The position numbers and the translations under genes are program-made. From Haliclystus octoradiatus (taxonomy: Eukaryota; Cnidaria; Staurozoa; Stauromedusae; Haliclystidae), in the NCBI GenBank assembly GCA_916610825.1, contig OU744453.1, positions 15,751,807 to 15,815,806 of the forward strand: a stretch of DNA of 64,000 nucleotides. Reading direction: 5' to 3'. The notes under the pieces are model-generated. The model made no database searches. It worked only from the letters and a program-made list of their open reading frames with translations, and had not been told where the DNA came from. How positions within the stretch are numbered: the stretch's first letter is position 1; each line of letters starts with the position of its first letter. Shown here piece after piece: positions 33,822 through 45,985 of this stretch.

Positions 33822-35994
33822 TTAGAATTGCAGAGATTCAAGAACTGCAGAATTTTTGATAGGTTCTTGATCCATTTTCTCTTCACTGTTGACGTCTTTT
33901 GGATAGTAGTACTTTTGGACGAGAGAATGATCAGCCCTGCCACAAAGGTATCCATTTTCACAATCAAGTTGACCAAAATTTAAGTGGACGATTGACAAAC
34001 TACCGAAGCATGTACCACCTTTGCTAAGACAACGCCAAGCTACAAGGAAAATACAAAACTATTAATAGAGTCAACAATGATCTGCAGCCTTGTTTGAATA
34101 AAGTTTGAATTCTGGACCAGATTTCAAATTCGATTATAAGAAAGTTTTATTTTTCTATATCAATGTATATTGAAGGCTTATGAAAACAATACAATCGGCT
34201 AATCATTTTCAACTAAAATTATCACCGTCCATAATCCTTTTTTTAAAATCATCTTTATTACTTAATTTTGATCTTCCTTATTATTCTATTTACAGACCTA
34301 TATTGCCCTCTTCACTTGGTTTTTTTATGGTCTCTAACTATAACGGCGATATTGTAAACTCCTAATAACAGGAAGCGTAAACTATGACGTGTTTGAGACT
34401 ATACAAATCGAAATTAAAATGACCTTTCAGGCCCGTAAATAAAATGATAATTAAGAGTGAAGGTTCTTCTTCCCTTTCGACAAAAAAAAATCCAGTAATT
34501 TCGTGCTAAATATTTGATCAAACCTATTTAACGATTAGACAACGAGCCCGAGTTGGCTACCGTCGAATAGTCACTGAGGTCCTCCGAGGTGACTATTCAG
34601 GACGGTATTTCCTTTGTTTTCTCGGGCACGGAATTTATAAGACTCTCGTATAAAATTGATTCAAATAATTTTGCGAATCGCTTGTTTACTTGCAGAATTT
34701 TGCAAGGGAACTTGCCAGTGTTCACTATGAGAAAATAGTGAACGATTGAGCAACCAATCAGAATGCAGATCATCGAATAGTACCCTAGTCGGTTTTGACT
34801 AATTATAAATAGCTACGATTTGGTGACATTGGGTTTCGCGCGCAAAATTATGACTTCCCAAAAAATCCTCAAATTTGCATGATGCTGGCAATTATGTTGT
34901 ATCAAAATGGAAATAATTAATTATCATCATCATCATCACCATTTTTTATTCAGAAACCTGATAAGTTTTTCAATAATGTTTTATAATTCATATGAAAAGG
35001 TAATTTGTAAAAATACATTGTTGGAATTACCCAGTTAAGGACACCAAAATATATTATTCCGGAATCGAGTAGACCATGCAAAGTAAATAGGAAAGACAAT
35101 CATTTTTTTATTTGAGATCTTATAAGCTGATTTACTTAATGTTGAAAGTACCATATTTAACATATAGGCGTATCTGTTCTAGAAAATGGACCATTTCTTT
35201 TTCACGAGAATTAAGTTACGATTTTTTGAAGTCTAGACTTTGTTATTTTTCCATGGTTAGCTCTTTTGTCATTTCAACATGAGTTCCGACTTTCAAAGGA
35301 GCACTATTTCTGAAATATGGTACTTTCAACATTAAAAAACTCAGCTTATAAGATTCCGAATCGAAAAACTATGGTCGTAATTCCTGTTTATTATGCACGG
35401 GCCATTCGTTTTTTGGTGTCATGTGCACTTGAAGCTAATTGCTTGCACATTACACCAAAAAGCTAATAGCTTGAAGCTAATAGCACATTGATTGGATGCT
35501 GCATCTTTGAATTATTTCTTATTATTAAGATTCACACACGCTCATGGCGTTCATTCCCTTCAGAGTCCCGACTAACATTTCAAAACGAAAAAGAAATTCA
35601 AAATACAGTAAAATCCGGCATTAACGGTTCCGATTTTAACGATATTCTGTCAATAACAGTAAGCGAAAAAAATCCTTTGCCGGTATGAGATTTCAAATTT
35701 TGGAGCTTTTGGGTATCCCATTTTTGACATTTTCAATAATTTTTTGAAGAAATTTGCATCCTTTTTGTGAATTTACCTAAAGTCAATCAACCTGCTAGAA
35801 CTTTTTGGGTAGCATCAATAGAAGGTTTGGAACTTTTTGGGTACTTTACCTTTTTCGAAAGTGGCACCTCCCCGTCCCTAAAGAGCCGGAGTTACCCCCC
35901 GAGCATTCTATCCAGTCATTATAAGTGAAAGACCTAATAGAAAGATAAAATGTTAACTGCGTGCAGTCAAAATTAATTTCATCAAAGCTTTCAT
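33822..35994 (-). CDS. Small secreted cysteine-rich protein, family member 0 (two exons)
   Basis: Exon 1 (35958-35994) begins MKALMKLILTAR, a short hydrophobic leader, and ends in phase 1 at GTTAAC. The last exon (33822-34039) opens after TTCCTTGTAG and encodes WRCLSKGGTCFGS, then FGQLDCENGYLCGR, ending after a 35-residue charged tail. Together 84 residues. The four-cysteine block is a clear paralogue of the last exons at 42149-42270 and 48132-48253. Unlike those genes I find no middle exon; phases allow exon 1 to splice directly to the last exon. The upstream sequence (36090-36140) resembles that upstream of members 1 and 2, supporting this start. Function unknown. Confidence 0.55.
34050..35110. 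other. Intronic stretch of family member 0
   Basis: No exon seen. A short hairpin at about 34558-34606 pairs CTACCGTC...AATAGTCAC with GTGACTATT...GACGGTA. A (CAT)n run lies near 34925. Confidence 0.4.
35113..35362. mobile_element. MITE with about 44-bp inverted termini
   Basis: GATCTTATAAGCTGATTTAC then TTAATGTTGAAAGTACCATA is repeated inverted at 35316-35361. Target duplication unclear. Non-coding. Confidence 0.6.
35690..35905. mobile_element. Fragment of the GGGGGTAACTCC-ended element family
   Basis: Blocks CTTTTTGGGTAGCATC, GAAAGTGGCACCTCCCC and terminal GGAGTTACCCCCCGAG match the type seen at 46449-46865. One end missing. Confidence 0.45.
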
Positions 35995-36149
35995 CTCAGT
36001 GAATATTTCGCACGTTAATTCGGTATATCACAGGTGATAAATAATAAACTTAAAGGGCAAAATAGTGAACAGCTATACCATAATTTTAATGATGCAATAA
36101 AAGTTGGATCATTGAAAAAGCTCACCTTCTATAAAGCACGTTGCTTTAG

Positions 36150-36793
36150 TTAACTATAATAGACTCCCTTAATTTCAAATCTATTAAAAACTTGATATTC
36201 TGCTTTTACTAGCCATAGCTTTGTGTGCAGCACTAAAGAGCTTTCTCACATCGATCTTTTCGATATACACAACCAGAGTTATCTTTCTTTTCTTATAAAT
36301 AATTCTCCAGGGAATTTATAAGGGTATACAAGGAATTCAGCTATTTTTGTTTGCTATATTTTGCTGCTGTAAGAAGACCCAAACTCTCTCAGTGGATGAT
36401 GTCATTGGAGCAATGATCCTACGCCCTCTTCCAATCAGCAACAAACGGCTGAGAACCCCTGAAAATCTAAAAGCCCATCTTCCGTCGTCTCTTGAGCACC
36501 AGGCAAAACAGTTAACATTCCATTTTCGTTTTCGCTCAACCCTTTCAACCAAAATATTCTTTAAATTAGGGATTTCTGGAATTTGAGTATCAGTCAGCAC
36601 CCATAGATTAGATAGAGATGAACACTCGAATAAAAAATCCCATATCTCTGCGCACCCATGAATTATTCTCTATTTATTCTAGGATTCACATTTAGAAGCT
36701 TCAAATCAAAGTATTGGTTAACAAATGCGTCCGCTTTTAACTTTCTGACAGTGTCTGCATCGATTGGTTTTTAGAGCTAAGATTAGAATGACG
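36150..36793. other. No recognised gene
   Basis: Contains overlapping open frames on both strands (36337-36600) without motifs. A minus-strand frame reading MLTVLPGAQETTEDGLLDFQ looks protein-like but is short and unsupported by splice context. Confidence 0.3.
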
Positions 36794-37359
36794 CAGGGTC
36801 CGACAAGAGGTTTAGCCTTCTGGAATCCTAGAGGCATTTCAACATTTTCTTCTGAACTTTTTTGTTGATGTTTGACCAATAAATCATTAAAAAAGTCAAT
36901 TTTCTTCTGAATTTTGTCTAGCCTTCCGGGATCTAGGATCCCAGGATCCCCACTTTTGTTAATAAAAAGTAATGTGGACGGTGTCGCCCTACCGAAGGCA
37001 CCCGTACCACTCCTCTATTTCTAGAGAAGTGGCTCTTTTCGCTAAGAGCAATGATGTTAAACGCTCCTTAGATCTCAGCCGCGACACTGCAGATCAATTT
37101 CAACAGATTTCATGGCAGATAGGCCTTGATTGTCAATGCGCAACGATGCGCCGCAGCTACTCACAATGCAATTCCTTCTGAACCATTCCATCCGCCATCC
37201 TTAGATGGTACTCATTTGATGTTTCAGATAAAGTTAAGGCTGAGTTGACCTGAGGGGGATTTGAACCACAGTCGATCAGATATGATACGATCTGAAGTTC
37301 GGTTGCTCTGCCAACTGAGCTAATCACCCCTTACAAACCCCCACTTTTGTTGGACGCTG
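36794..37359. mobile_element. hAT-type MITE family A, copy 5, interrupted by a SINE
   Basis: CAGGGTCCGACAAGAGG at the left and the complement of GTTGGACGCTG at the right, with perfect 8-bp GAATGACG duplications (36786-36793, 37360-37367). This copy proves the family is hAT-like. A SINE interrupts it near the right end. Confidence 0.85.
36961..37338 (-). mobile_element. tRNA-derived SINE family S, complete copy
   Basis: Minus strand starts with a tRNA-like head: GATTAGCTCAGTTGGCAGAG (A box) and GGTTCAAATCC (B box), followed by a roughly 290-bp unrelated body. Flanked by the 13-bp duplication CCCCACTTTTGTT, one copy of which is MITE sequence, showing it inserted after the MITE. Related copies: 39405, 46264, 47445, 48445. 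Confidence 0.85.
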
Positions 37360-37367
37360 GAATGACG

Positions 37368-38272
37368 TCTGATCAAGTACCAATTCAAAGTCCGACTGTA
37401 TTGTTCCCAGCAAATCTACAATCTGTGGAGTATAGTATACAGTCCCATAGAAAAAGTCAAACAATAAGACAGACACTCTAAACGTCAGATAATTATTGGA
37501 AATACTCTATAATTATTCACCATGATAAAATGAACTAATTAGAGTCCAAAAATATTTTGAAATATGCACTGGAAGTAGTTCCAGGCTCTTATCATTAAAA
37601 TTCAGATATAAATGAATAGGGCCTGTCTTTAAATAAAGTATCTTGCATTTATGACTTAGAAATCATATTTACGGTGCGTATAGAAGCCTTCTTCGTACAT
37701 TTGTTAGCGGAAACGTGTTTTTAAGAAGAACCAACCAACTTTATTGAATTATGCATCAAAGAACGCGATGAAAAATTATATAAGCTACTATGAAGTTTGA
37801 TAAGCAATCAAAGCAACCGAAGTTACTCTGCTAGATTGTTTGTAGCCATGCCTTTCATCATGAAATTTGTACTAATAAAGACTTAAACCATAAACCTAAA
37901 GCAAGTTGCTACTATCAAGAGTGTAATGGAAATGCGAGTAACCTCTATCACATCATGAAATTTCCACAAATTCTTTTATGTAACCAATATATCTAAAACA
38001 AGGAAGCATTAAAACAAACATTACATATTTCCTATAATAATAAAGTACCAAATTTACTATGCGTTGATTGTACTGAACAATAATTAAAAAAAAAACAATA
38101 ATGACAATAATAACTAACTAACAACAACAATAAAACCAATTTTATGAAACTAATAGATATCTTATCCTTTATCCTTTGATTATTTCAAATATTATTAATG
38201 CAATTTTTAATTGTAATAACCATGATGTGTAACTCATAAAAAGTTTTAATTCGAACTGATATGCAAAAACAT
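37368..38272. other. Gene-free stretch
   Basis: AT-rich, with no ORF or terminal repeats that I can support. Confidence 0.4.
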
Positions 38273-39404
38273 GACACTGTTATGATAGACAAACATCTTT
38301 TGTATCATTGTTATTATGCAAAGCATGGGCATTAAAGAGATATCTACCGCGTGCACTGTAATCTTTACTTGTAATCGTAGTTATGTTATGAAGATTGTTA
38401 CATTTGAAAGTATGAAGTTGACTGTTTATTGAGTTTTATAAATTGATAATAATATCATCCACCGTTCTAGTAGTTCCAATGGATAAGGAGTTAAATCTAA
38501 CAGGTTATGGACCCAGGAATCAATGGAAAACCTTACGTTCGACGGTGATGAGAGGAAGTTTGATATATGGAAGATAAAAATACTCGGCTACATGAAGCTC
38601 AGAAAACTAAAAGATGCACTTATAGATACAAGTGATATAGACGAAGAGAAAAACGAACAAGCATTTTCTGCGTTGATACAGTTTTTAGATGATAGATCAC
38701 TATCACTAGTGATGAAAGATGCTCGTGACAACGGAAGAGCAGCTTTCAGAATATTAAAAGAACATTACGCTGGTAGTGGCAAGCCAAGAATTAAAACACT
38801 GTATATACACAATTAACAACTTTGTGCAAGACAAACACAGAGACCATAACAGACTTTACTATAAGAGCTGAAAATGCTGCCAGAGCCCTAAAAGCCACAG
38901 ATGAAATTGTAAAAGATGTCTTTTGATTGCCATTGTACTGAAAGGTCTGCCAGACGATTCAAAAACCTTCATTGCAGCCTTCGTCACATAATGTACCACC
39001 TTACAAGATTTTCAAAAGTTTAAACAATCGCTGAGAAACTTTGAGGAAACAGAGGCAACTAGGAAAGGTAATACAACAACTGAAGATACAGTTTTGAAAG
39101 TCCAATCAGCTTATTCTTCTAATTATATAATAAAATGTTTTAATTGTGGAAACAAAGGCCATAAGGCATCAAAATGCCGGAAACCAAAAAAAAAATAGAT
39201 GATGCAATATATGCAGCACTTCAACCCATGATACAAATTTGTCTCGGAGACAGCAAACACACAACGCAGACAAAGATAAGGTACAAAGGGCGGCTGACTG
39301 GGATGTACCAAAAACACGATTTCTCATTCAAAATTAGCGGAGGAGAGGCAAATCTTATAACAAACAATGAAACATACCTAGTTGATTGTGGTGTAAACAT
39401 AATA

Positions 39405-39770
39405 AGTAATGTAGACGGTGTCGCCCTACCGAAGGCACCCGTACCACTCCTCTATTTCTAGATCAGTAGCTTTTTTCGCTGAGAGCAATGATTTTAAACG
39501 CTCTTTGTTGATCTCAGCCGCGACACTGCAGATCAATTTCAACAGATTTCATGGCAGATTGGTCTTGATTGTCAATGCGCAACGATGCGCCGCAGCTACT
39601 CACAATGCAATTCCCTCTGGACCATTCCATCCGCCATCTTCAGATGGTACTCATTTGATGGTTCAGATAAAGTCAAGGCTGAGTTGACATTAAGGGGAGA
39701 TTTGAACCACGGTCGATATGATCTGATCTGAAGTTCGGTAATTGCTCTGCCATCTGAGCTAATCGTCCTA
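39405..39770 (-). mobile_element. SINE family S, nested in Copia
   Basis: Same body as 36961-37338 (GTAGACGGTGTCGCCCTACC at the tail, tRNA-like B-box TTTGAACCA and A-box CTGAGCTAAT complements at the head). Splits the Copia frame between gag and protease. Confidence 0.82.
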
Positions 39771-41045
39771 AATTTGTTGATTGTTGATAATCCTCCTCTA
39801 AAAGATTGTGGTGCAACAACTCACATTGTTAACACAGACAATAATTTCATCTATTTTGATCCCTCTTTTAAACCGGAAGAACACTTTATCGAATTGGCAG
39901 ATGGGACAAGGTCAAATAATGTTGAGAGGAAGAGAGAGGAAATGTGACAATAACATTGCGCACAAATGGGGGTAAATTGGTCAAAGCCACACTGTATAAC
40001 GCACTATACATGCCAGCATACCCTCAATGCATCTTTTCTGTCCAAGCGTCTACAAAACTCGGTGCTAAGATCAACTTTTGATGAGAATAAAGCAGAGTTA
40101 AATGATAAAGATGGGTCAGTTTTTCTATACAGCAGCATGGACATTATATTACTTGAGGGCATTAAAAAGGTACACCCACATGTTTTCGGTATGGAAATTA
40201 ATGACATTGAACATTTCAATTGCGAGACATGCACACTTGCGAAACAACTGAACACTTGCGAAACAATTGAACACCCGAAGTAGCAACCCTGATGTAAGAG
40301 CAACGACACCACTAGAATTAGTGCACACCGACTTAGCAGGACCAATTGACCCTATTGCCAGAGATGGCTACAAATACGCTATCGAATTTAATGATGACTA
40401 CTCAGGATGTTTATTTGCGTACTTTTGAAAGCAGAAATCCGACGCTGCAAAAGCAACTGAAAAATTCCTTGCCGATATCGCCCCTTATGGTAAAGTGAAA
40501 ACATCAAATTTTTATGCAGATGTATTTCCTGCAGGTGATGTCACACGAATACGTAGCGATAACGGAGGCGAGTATATATCCGGAGACTTTAATTCTTTAT
40601 TAATCAAATACAGCATCAAACACGAATTCAGTTCACCACACTCACCACATCAAAATGGGACACCAGAAAGAAGCTGTCGAACTTTATTTCAAATGGCCAG
40701 AACCTTATTAATCGAATCTAGTCTACCGAAAAATATTTTGGGCATATGCAGTGATGATGGCTACATTTCAGAAACAGATGCTATAACCATCGTATCAATA
40801 GTACCTCGTATGGTCTCGTCACCGGAGTAAAACCATTTGTCACCGACATGCACATCTTTGAGAGTATATGCTACACCTATGTCAACAATGCCAAATAACT
40901 AGAGCCCCGAAGCAAAAAGGGTGTTTTCGTTGCGTATGATAAATTATTTGGTGTACAACACTGATACAAATGCAGGTGGAAAACATCACCTAGTGAAATT
41001 CACAGACAAATTTGAAATCAAGGAACAGCAACAAGTTGAAGAACC

Positions 41046-41089
41046 CAGAGCCATCTATTTACAAATCTGTTTGTAAATAGATGGCTCTG
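41046..41089. mobile_element. 44-bp MITE reduced to its TIRs
   Basis: CAGAGCCATCTATTTACA, an 8-nt centre, then its exact complement. Flanks GAAGAACC and GAAGAGCC (7 of 8 match) look like a hAT duplication. Same TIR as the 212-bp element at 52256. Confidence 0.8.
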
Positions 41090-42148
41090 GAAGAGCCTGG
41101 TGAACTGTTTCCCGACATTGACACTGGATGTGAAAACCAACAAGAAAGGGAGCTACTCCAACAGTTTAATCTCCAAGATATAGAGCAATCTCAGAGACGT
41201 TATCCACAAAGAAATTGAACACCGCCTATAGCTACTTAAGAGAATTCGATACATCCAATAATGATGATGACGAGAATATTTACATGGTCAATTTGGATTG
41301 CTTTTATGTCATGAAAGAATACCAAAATGTTATGAAGAGGAAATACAAGAACAAGACATTTTGAGACGGAGAGCGGCAATGAAAGATGAAATTGATTCGT
41401 TAATCACAAACGACACATCCTCCTTAGCAAAACGACCAGGCGAGAAAAATGAAATGGATGTTAAACGTGTTTATCTACATGCTCCTTTGGAATGTAATGT
41501 TCACATCCAAGAACCTCCTGGATATCACAACAGCAAAGAGAACAAAGAAAGCCTGTGTTGGAAAATAAATAAATCACTCTATGGTTTGAAACGAAGTGGC
41601 AGAATCTGGCAAAATATGTTATATGCTTATCATAGTGAATTGGATTTTAACCAAGCCAGTGCGGATTTGTGTGTCTTCACTAATTTGGATGAGAACGGAG
41701 TTATCATATTACTAGTATGGGTTGATGATATTATTATAGCATATTAGCTATTTGGCTAAATTAGTTATAAGCAGTAACATTTTTAATTACATTGCTATGG
41801 TGTTATTCTATCTTCATATTTAGAGAAAGTTGTTGTCAAGAGGGAGTGTTATGATTGACAGACATCTTTTGTATCATTGTTATTATGCAGAGCATGCGCA
41901 TTAAGGAGATATCTACCGCGTGCTCTGTAATCTTTACTTGTTATCGTAGTTATGAAGATTGTTATTATTAAAAGTATGAAGCTGACTGTTTATTGAGTTA
42001 TATAGTGATAACAATATTATCCATCGTTCTAGTAGATCCAATGGATGAGGAGCTAAATCTAACAGACACATCAATCAATCAATCAACCAGAATTCACTTT
42101 TTCTTCACTACCCTCGTCTGGACACTTGATAATGGACTTTAGTTAGAA

Positions 42149-44067
42149 TTAAGCAATTAGGATCACGTAGCAAAGTTGTCCTTTCTTGCAATCAATTTGA
42201 CCAATGCTAGATAGTGAATTGTTAGGTTTATTCTTATGACATTCACCACTCAATTTGTAACAAGTCCAGACTATGGAGAAAAGTCAGAATACAAATTAGT
42301 TTGATATAGCGGTTAGGATCTTTAGCAATGGTATCGCTCATGACAGATTCGAGACCAGGCGTAGAACCGTGAAAGTGAAATTCTTTCTAATACATTTCTG
42401 TTTATAAATGACGTCATATTATTGATGCTATAAATTATCGTTTCATTGCACCAACACAATTATTATTATTATTATCTTTTTTTTTTAATTCAAACTTTTA
42501 AACGTGCAAATCACGTCAGTATATAAATAGGCTTTAGCTCGTTATTTTGTAAAACGTACCCACGCGGTAACTGCGGCATTCTTGTATTGCCACAGTAAAA
42601 TACGAGGTTAAATAAATAAAATGAATGAATGAACACAATGTTTTGACTATACTAGATCACAGAGGAGAAACTATAACCCCGATTGTCGACAGATGAATAT
42701 TGAGACAGAATATTATACTAGAAAATCAATCAATTGAAAATTGCCTTATCTAAATATTCCTAATTGTGCTGTTGTACCACCCACAGATTTCAGAAGGAGT
42801 GTTAAACGAATTCTATAAAAAATTCAGCGAAAAATTATCAAATTTTATATAGTGCAAATATCCAGTTGCATTTCTCCTATAGACACATTTTTCAATATTT
42901 AATAAATTCCACAATACCCTAGGATAATTTCACCTATAGAACTTGATACAGAGCCACTTGTACTTGAAGGATTCAAAACACTTTCTCCATTAGTTGTAGT
43001 TTGACTCATCTGCTGAGTTTGTTCTGCTTCTGATTGTGGAGCTTGTTGTGAACACGAAGACATGGATGGATGACTGAATAGACTCTCTGTTGATCTGTAG
43101 CCACTTGAAACACCGTACGGCATAGCATGGCATGATTTTGATATGAAATATATTGTATTATAGACCACTGTTGTGAATGGGTCAGCGTCTCTAGCTGCGA
43201 TTTCATTGGAGTATGCAGAGTTGAGAAAATAGGCTAAAATATAATGAAAATTTGGTTGTTGAAATTTGATTTTGATACAGGCACATTGCAATATACATAA
43301 TACCCTAATTCATTAATTTCAATTTAATCTACATAATTTCTGTAGTTCTCAGCCGAAATATCATTTATAAATATTCAGGAGTTTAAAGTTTAAAGAAGCC
43401 GTCATTTGTTGTTAAATGCAGACAATTAGCTCACTATATGATACATGTTATACTGCCGTGATATCTACATTATAATGACGGCTTCTGATGATCACAAAAT
43501 AAACGCAAAGGCTCTATGTGTCTATGACCATTGAAATATAGTATCTTCCTATAATGAGCAGAAAGCATGACCATCAGACTCAGAGCAGCAGTAAAAAAAG
43601 AGTAATTCTTTGACTCCATTATATAACTTCATTCGCTGTTCTGTTCTATAGAAAACCTTATTCAATTTACATTCAGCGCTATATATCTTTAACTGCTATA
43701 ATATAATAGCTCACATAATTGATGCTCTATCATCACTCTATGGAGATGGGCGCAAACCAATATTTTATAATGTTACTACTGTAGAGTCAAACCTGCTATA
43801 GCGTTCACCTGCTATAGCGTTCACCTCTATACAGCGAAATCGTGTCAATGATGCTAAATACTCTGGATATGTCTGAAGTAGTATTTTCTATTGAAACAAA
43901 CCTTTGAACTAAGTTCACCTGTATAATAAAGGTTAATTTATCTCGATTACTCGATGTTAAATACATGTTTGACTGTATGGTGTATATACATGATACTAGA
44001 AATAATTCCTTAAATATCGTATATAAAACCTACCCAATGCCATCAATATAAATGAGATAGCTTCCAT
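42149..44067 (-). CDS. Small secreted cysteine-containing protein, family member 1 (three exons)
   Basis: Exons 44034-44067 (leader MEAISFILMAL), 42934-43233 and 42149-42270 join with consistent phase-1 introns to a 151-residue protein. The leader plus AYFLNSA is a good signal peptide. Exon 2 encodes the family core DADPFTTVVYNTIYFISKSC, then SSGYRSTESLFSHPSMSSC, followed by a Gln/Ser/Thr-rich linker. Exon 3 encodes WTCYKLSGEC, then GQIDCKKGQLCY, four cysteines. I recognise no named family. Paralogues: 48132-49879 (complete), 33822-35994 (last exon), 62357-62614 (middle exon). The 4-Cys tail suggests a disulfide-stabilised secreted peptide; role unknown. Confidence 0.75.
43784..43975. mobile_element. 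Pogo-like MITE, copy 5
   Basis: GAGTCAAACCTGCTATAGC after TA, ending ATGTTTGACTG before TA; contains a short internal duplication CTATAGCGTTCACCTG. Ends 58 nt from exon 1 of family member 1, inside intron 1. Confidence 0.75.
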
Positions 44068-44573
44068 CTTACTGTAAGGTACAAGCAAGCCCTTTCATTC
44101 TGTCATTGAAGAGACAAGATCTCGATGTTTTATTACATATTTCAAACAACATAATCAACTTTAAATTAATGATCATTACCAAAGTGATTAAAAGGTTCAT
44201 CTTCCACAAAGCGTTGCTATAGTATAAATAATAACAAATAAGATATTCACCTAGTAGCTAAACCAAACTACTTATGATTAATTATGAGATTAAATAACAT
44301 TGTTTCCATGTTAAGCGATACCATTTCTGAAATTATGAATAATCATTATGAATTTCATTGACAATGGTTTGTTTTCCAATGCAATACTCAGGAATAAATT
44401 CAGCTTCGCATGAATCATTAGCTTATGAATATTGTTCCAATAAATGATATCCAGGTAATTCCTATATAGAGCCTGCATATGCCAATTGTCATGTACAGAA
44501 ATATAATAGCTACTTCAATAAGTCGAAATCAACCGGCTTTTCATTGCAGTAAGATATTATAATAGAACCAAGA

Positions 44574-45160
44574 TAGTCTAACTCAGATTTGTGTTTCAAA
44601 TTTAAAAACAACATCTTTGTCCGACATCAATAACATCCTCGAAAGTCTATCTTTGTAGACCCAATATCGATCATTTCCAAACATTTTGATCTGTTCTGAC
44701 ACAGCAAAATCATAAGCTATTTTATTATCATGTCGTTTTGATGCAAAATAATTTCCGGGAGTCAGATTTTCAATGAAACAGAACCGGGTTTCATGATTTC
44801 ATCTGAACCGCGCGAAGAAATATTTTATTTTTCACAAAAAAGCAAGTTTGTTTGCTTGATAATCTGAGCCCCGAAATTTTTCTCATCAAAACGAGATGAC
44901 TTTAAAATAGCATTTGAGGCCAATTCTCAATGATTCTGCCTTGTCAGAACAGATCAAATGTTTGGAAATGATCGATATTGGGTCTACAAAGATAGACTTT
45001 TGAGGATGGTATTGATGTCGGACGAAGATGTTGTTTTTAAATTTGAATTATTCAATACTTGAGGATGTTAAATACATTTTATTTGGTTGATTTTCACAAA
45101 GGTAAAATAACATTATGGCCTGTTTAAAAATCTTTAAAACACAAATCTGAGTCAGAATTA
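44574..45160. mobile_element. Foldback element of about 590 bp
   Basis: Outer ends CTAACTCAGATTTGTGTTT and its complement, plus an inner inverted block (ACATCTTTGTCCGACATCAA and CCAATATCGATCATTTCC, complement at 44955-45040). Diverged related sequence at 61440-61640. Non-coding. Confidence 0.65.
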
Positions 45161-45164
45161 TGTC

Positions 45165-45715
45165 AAGTATAGGATATAATTTGGACAACTAAATGCTACT
45201 TGTTAGTCCACATTTCACTCTATATACATTCTAAGTTTTACTCGCCGCTTTGATGTTTAACGACATTGTTCTTTTTGGAGTTTGTTGCGGATATTGATAT
45301 AACTAGTACATCGTTGATGATCCAATGAGGAAATAAAGGCAATCTTACTTTCTTGTTGGTGTTGCTATGGATTAATTATGTTATTGGCAAATAATCCAGG
45401 TATAGTCGAATGGGCTGACACATTACATTTTGTTTTTTGATTTGCTTTTCAAACTTCCAAGTTTAGATTTGACACTTATTATGGAGCACTTTATGTGCAA
45501 TAGAAGCTCTTGAAGAATTTGTTTGTAATTATGGGTAATTATTAGCAATATATACCTTAATATACATGTGCGTGGCAAGTGCATATCAAATGCTTTACAA
45601 AATTTTATAAAATAATATTATTTACAATTGAATGGCATGCTGACAACCAAAAACAGGAACAAATCGACCATCCGTGAAGTAGTATATATAATACAGTGAT
45701 TTGTGAGGTTCTTTG
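45165..45715. other. Segment duplicated near 51735
   Basis: GTTTAACGACATTGTTCTTTTT and CGTTGATGATCCAATGAGG recur in diverged form at 51735-51850, part of the same duplication that copied family members 1 and 2. No exon seen. Confidence 0.4.
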
Positions 45716-45717
45716 TG

Positions 45718-45985
45718 CCCGGGTGGGGGAGGGGGGTACTTTGATATTTTTTAGACAGGGGTGTGCCATTTTCAAAAATTTAGGAAACCCTGAAGTTTCA
45801 CAGCAGGGAGGAAGGAGACCCTAAAAATATTTCATGTTTTTACGAGTAAAACAAAGAAAAGTTCCAGAAAATTTCGGAAATCTCTAAATTGACATCCTAA
45901 AATTTCACAAGAAGTTGGAAAAAGGCACCCCTTAGAACTGTACGTCACCATATAGCCAATTTATGGAATTCCCCTAACCCGGGTC
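45718..45985. mobile_element. Element with CCCGGGTGGGGG / CTAACCCGGG ends
   Basis: G/C-homopolymer termini around an interior with GGGGTGTGCCATTTTC and AAAAGGCACCCCTTAG, a style common among invertebrate TIR elements. Class not assigned. Confidence 0.45.

Larger units (their letters stand above)
38523..41747 (+). pseudogene. Copia gag-pol, broken
   Basis: Order: gag (MENLTFDGDERKFDIWK, TLYTQL, zinc knuckle CFNCGNKGHKASKC near 39137), protease (DCGATTHIV near 39806), integrase (HTDLAGP near 40325, RSDNGGEY near 40550, HQNGTPERS near 40650), reverse transcriptase (EMDVKRVYLHAPL near 41453, SLYGLKRSGRIW, VWVDDIIIA near 41720). Many frameshifts and stops; most of the RT fingers and all of RNase H are deleted. 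Dead copy. Confidence 0.9.
38278..42064 (+). mobile_element. Copia LTR retrotransposon, degenerate
   Basis: LTRs of about 220 bp start TGTTATGAT and end AAATCTAACA (38278-38502 and 41847-42064), flanked by the 5-bp duplication GACAC (38273-38277, 42065-42069). The primer-binding site GGTTATGGACCCAGG follows the 5' LTR and matches the internal part of initiator tRNA-Met, as usual in Copia. A purine tract AGAGGGAG precedes the 3' LTR. The LTRs differ at several sites, so the insertion is not recent. Carries a nested SINE and a 44-bp MITE. Confidence 0.93.

Noticed and set aside
36337-36600. Overlapping 79-87 residue frames on both strands
   Set aside because: No splice signals, signal peptide or homology; one minus-strand frame looks protein-like but remains unsupported.
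37260-37330. tRNA-like sequence with good A and B boxes
   Set aside because: It is the head of a SINE with target duplications and related copies, not a functional tRNA gene.
42310-42375. tRNA-like TAGCGGTTAGGA ... GATTCGAGACC
   Set aside because: B box imperfect and no acceptor stem; could be a SINE head but I cannot find a second copy.
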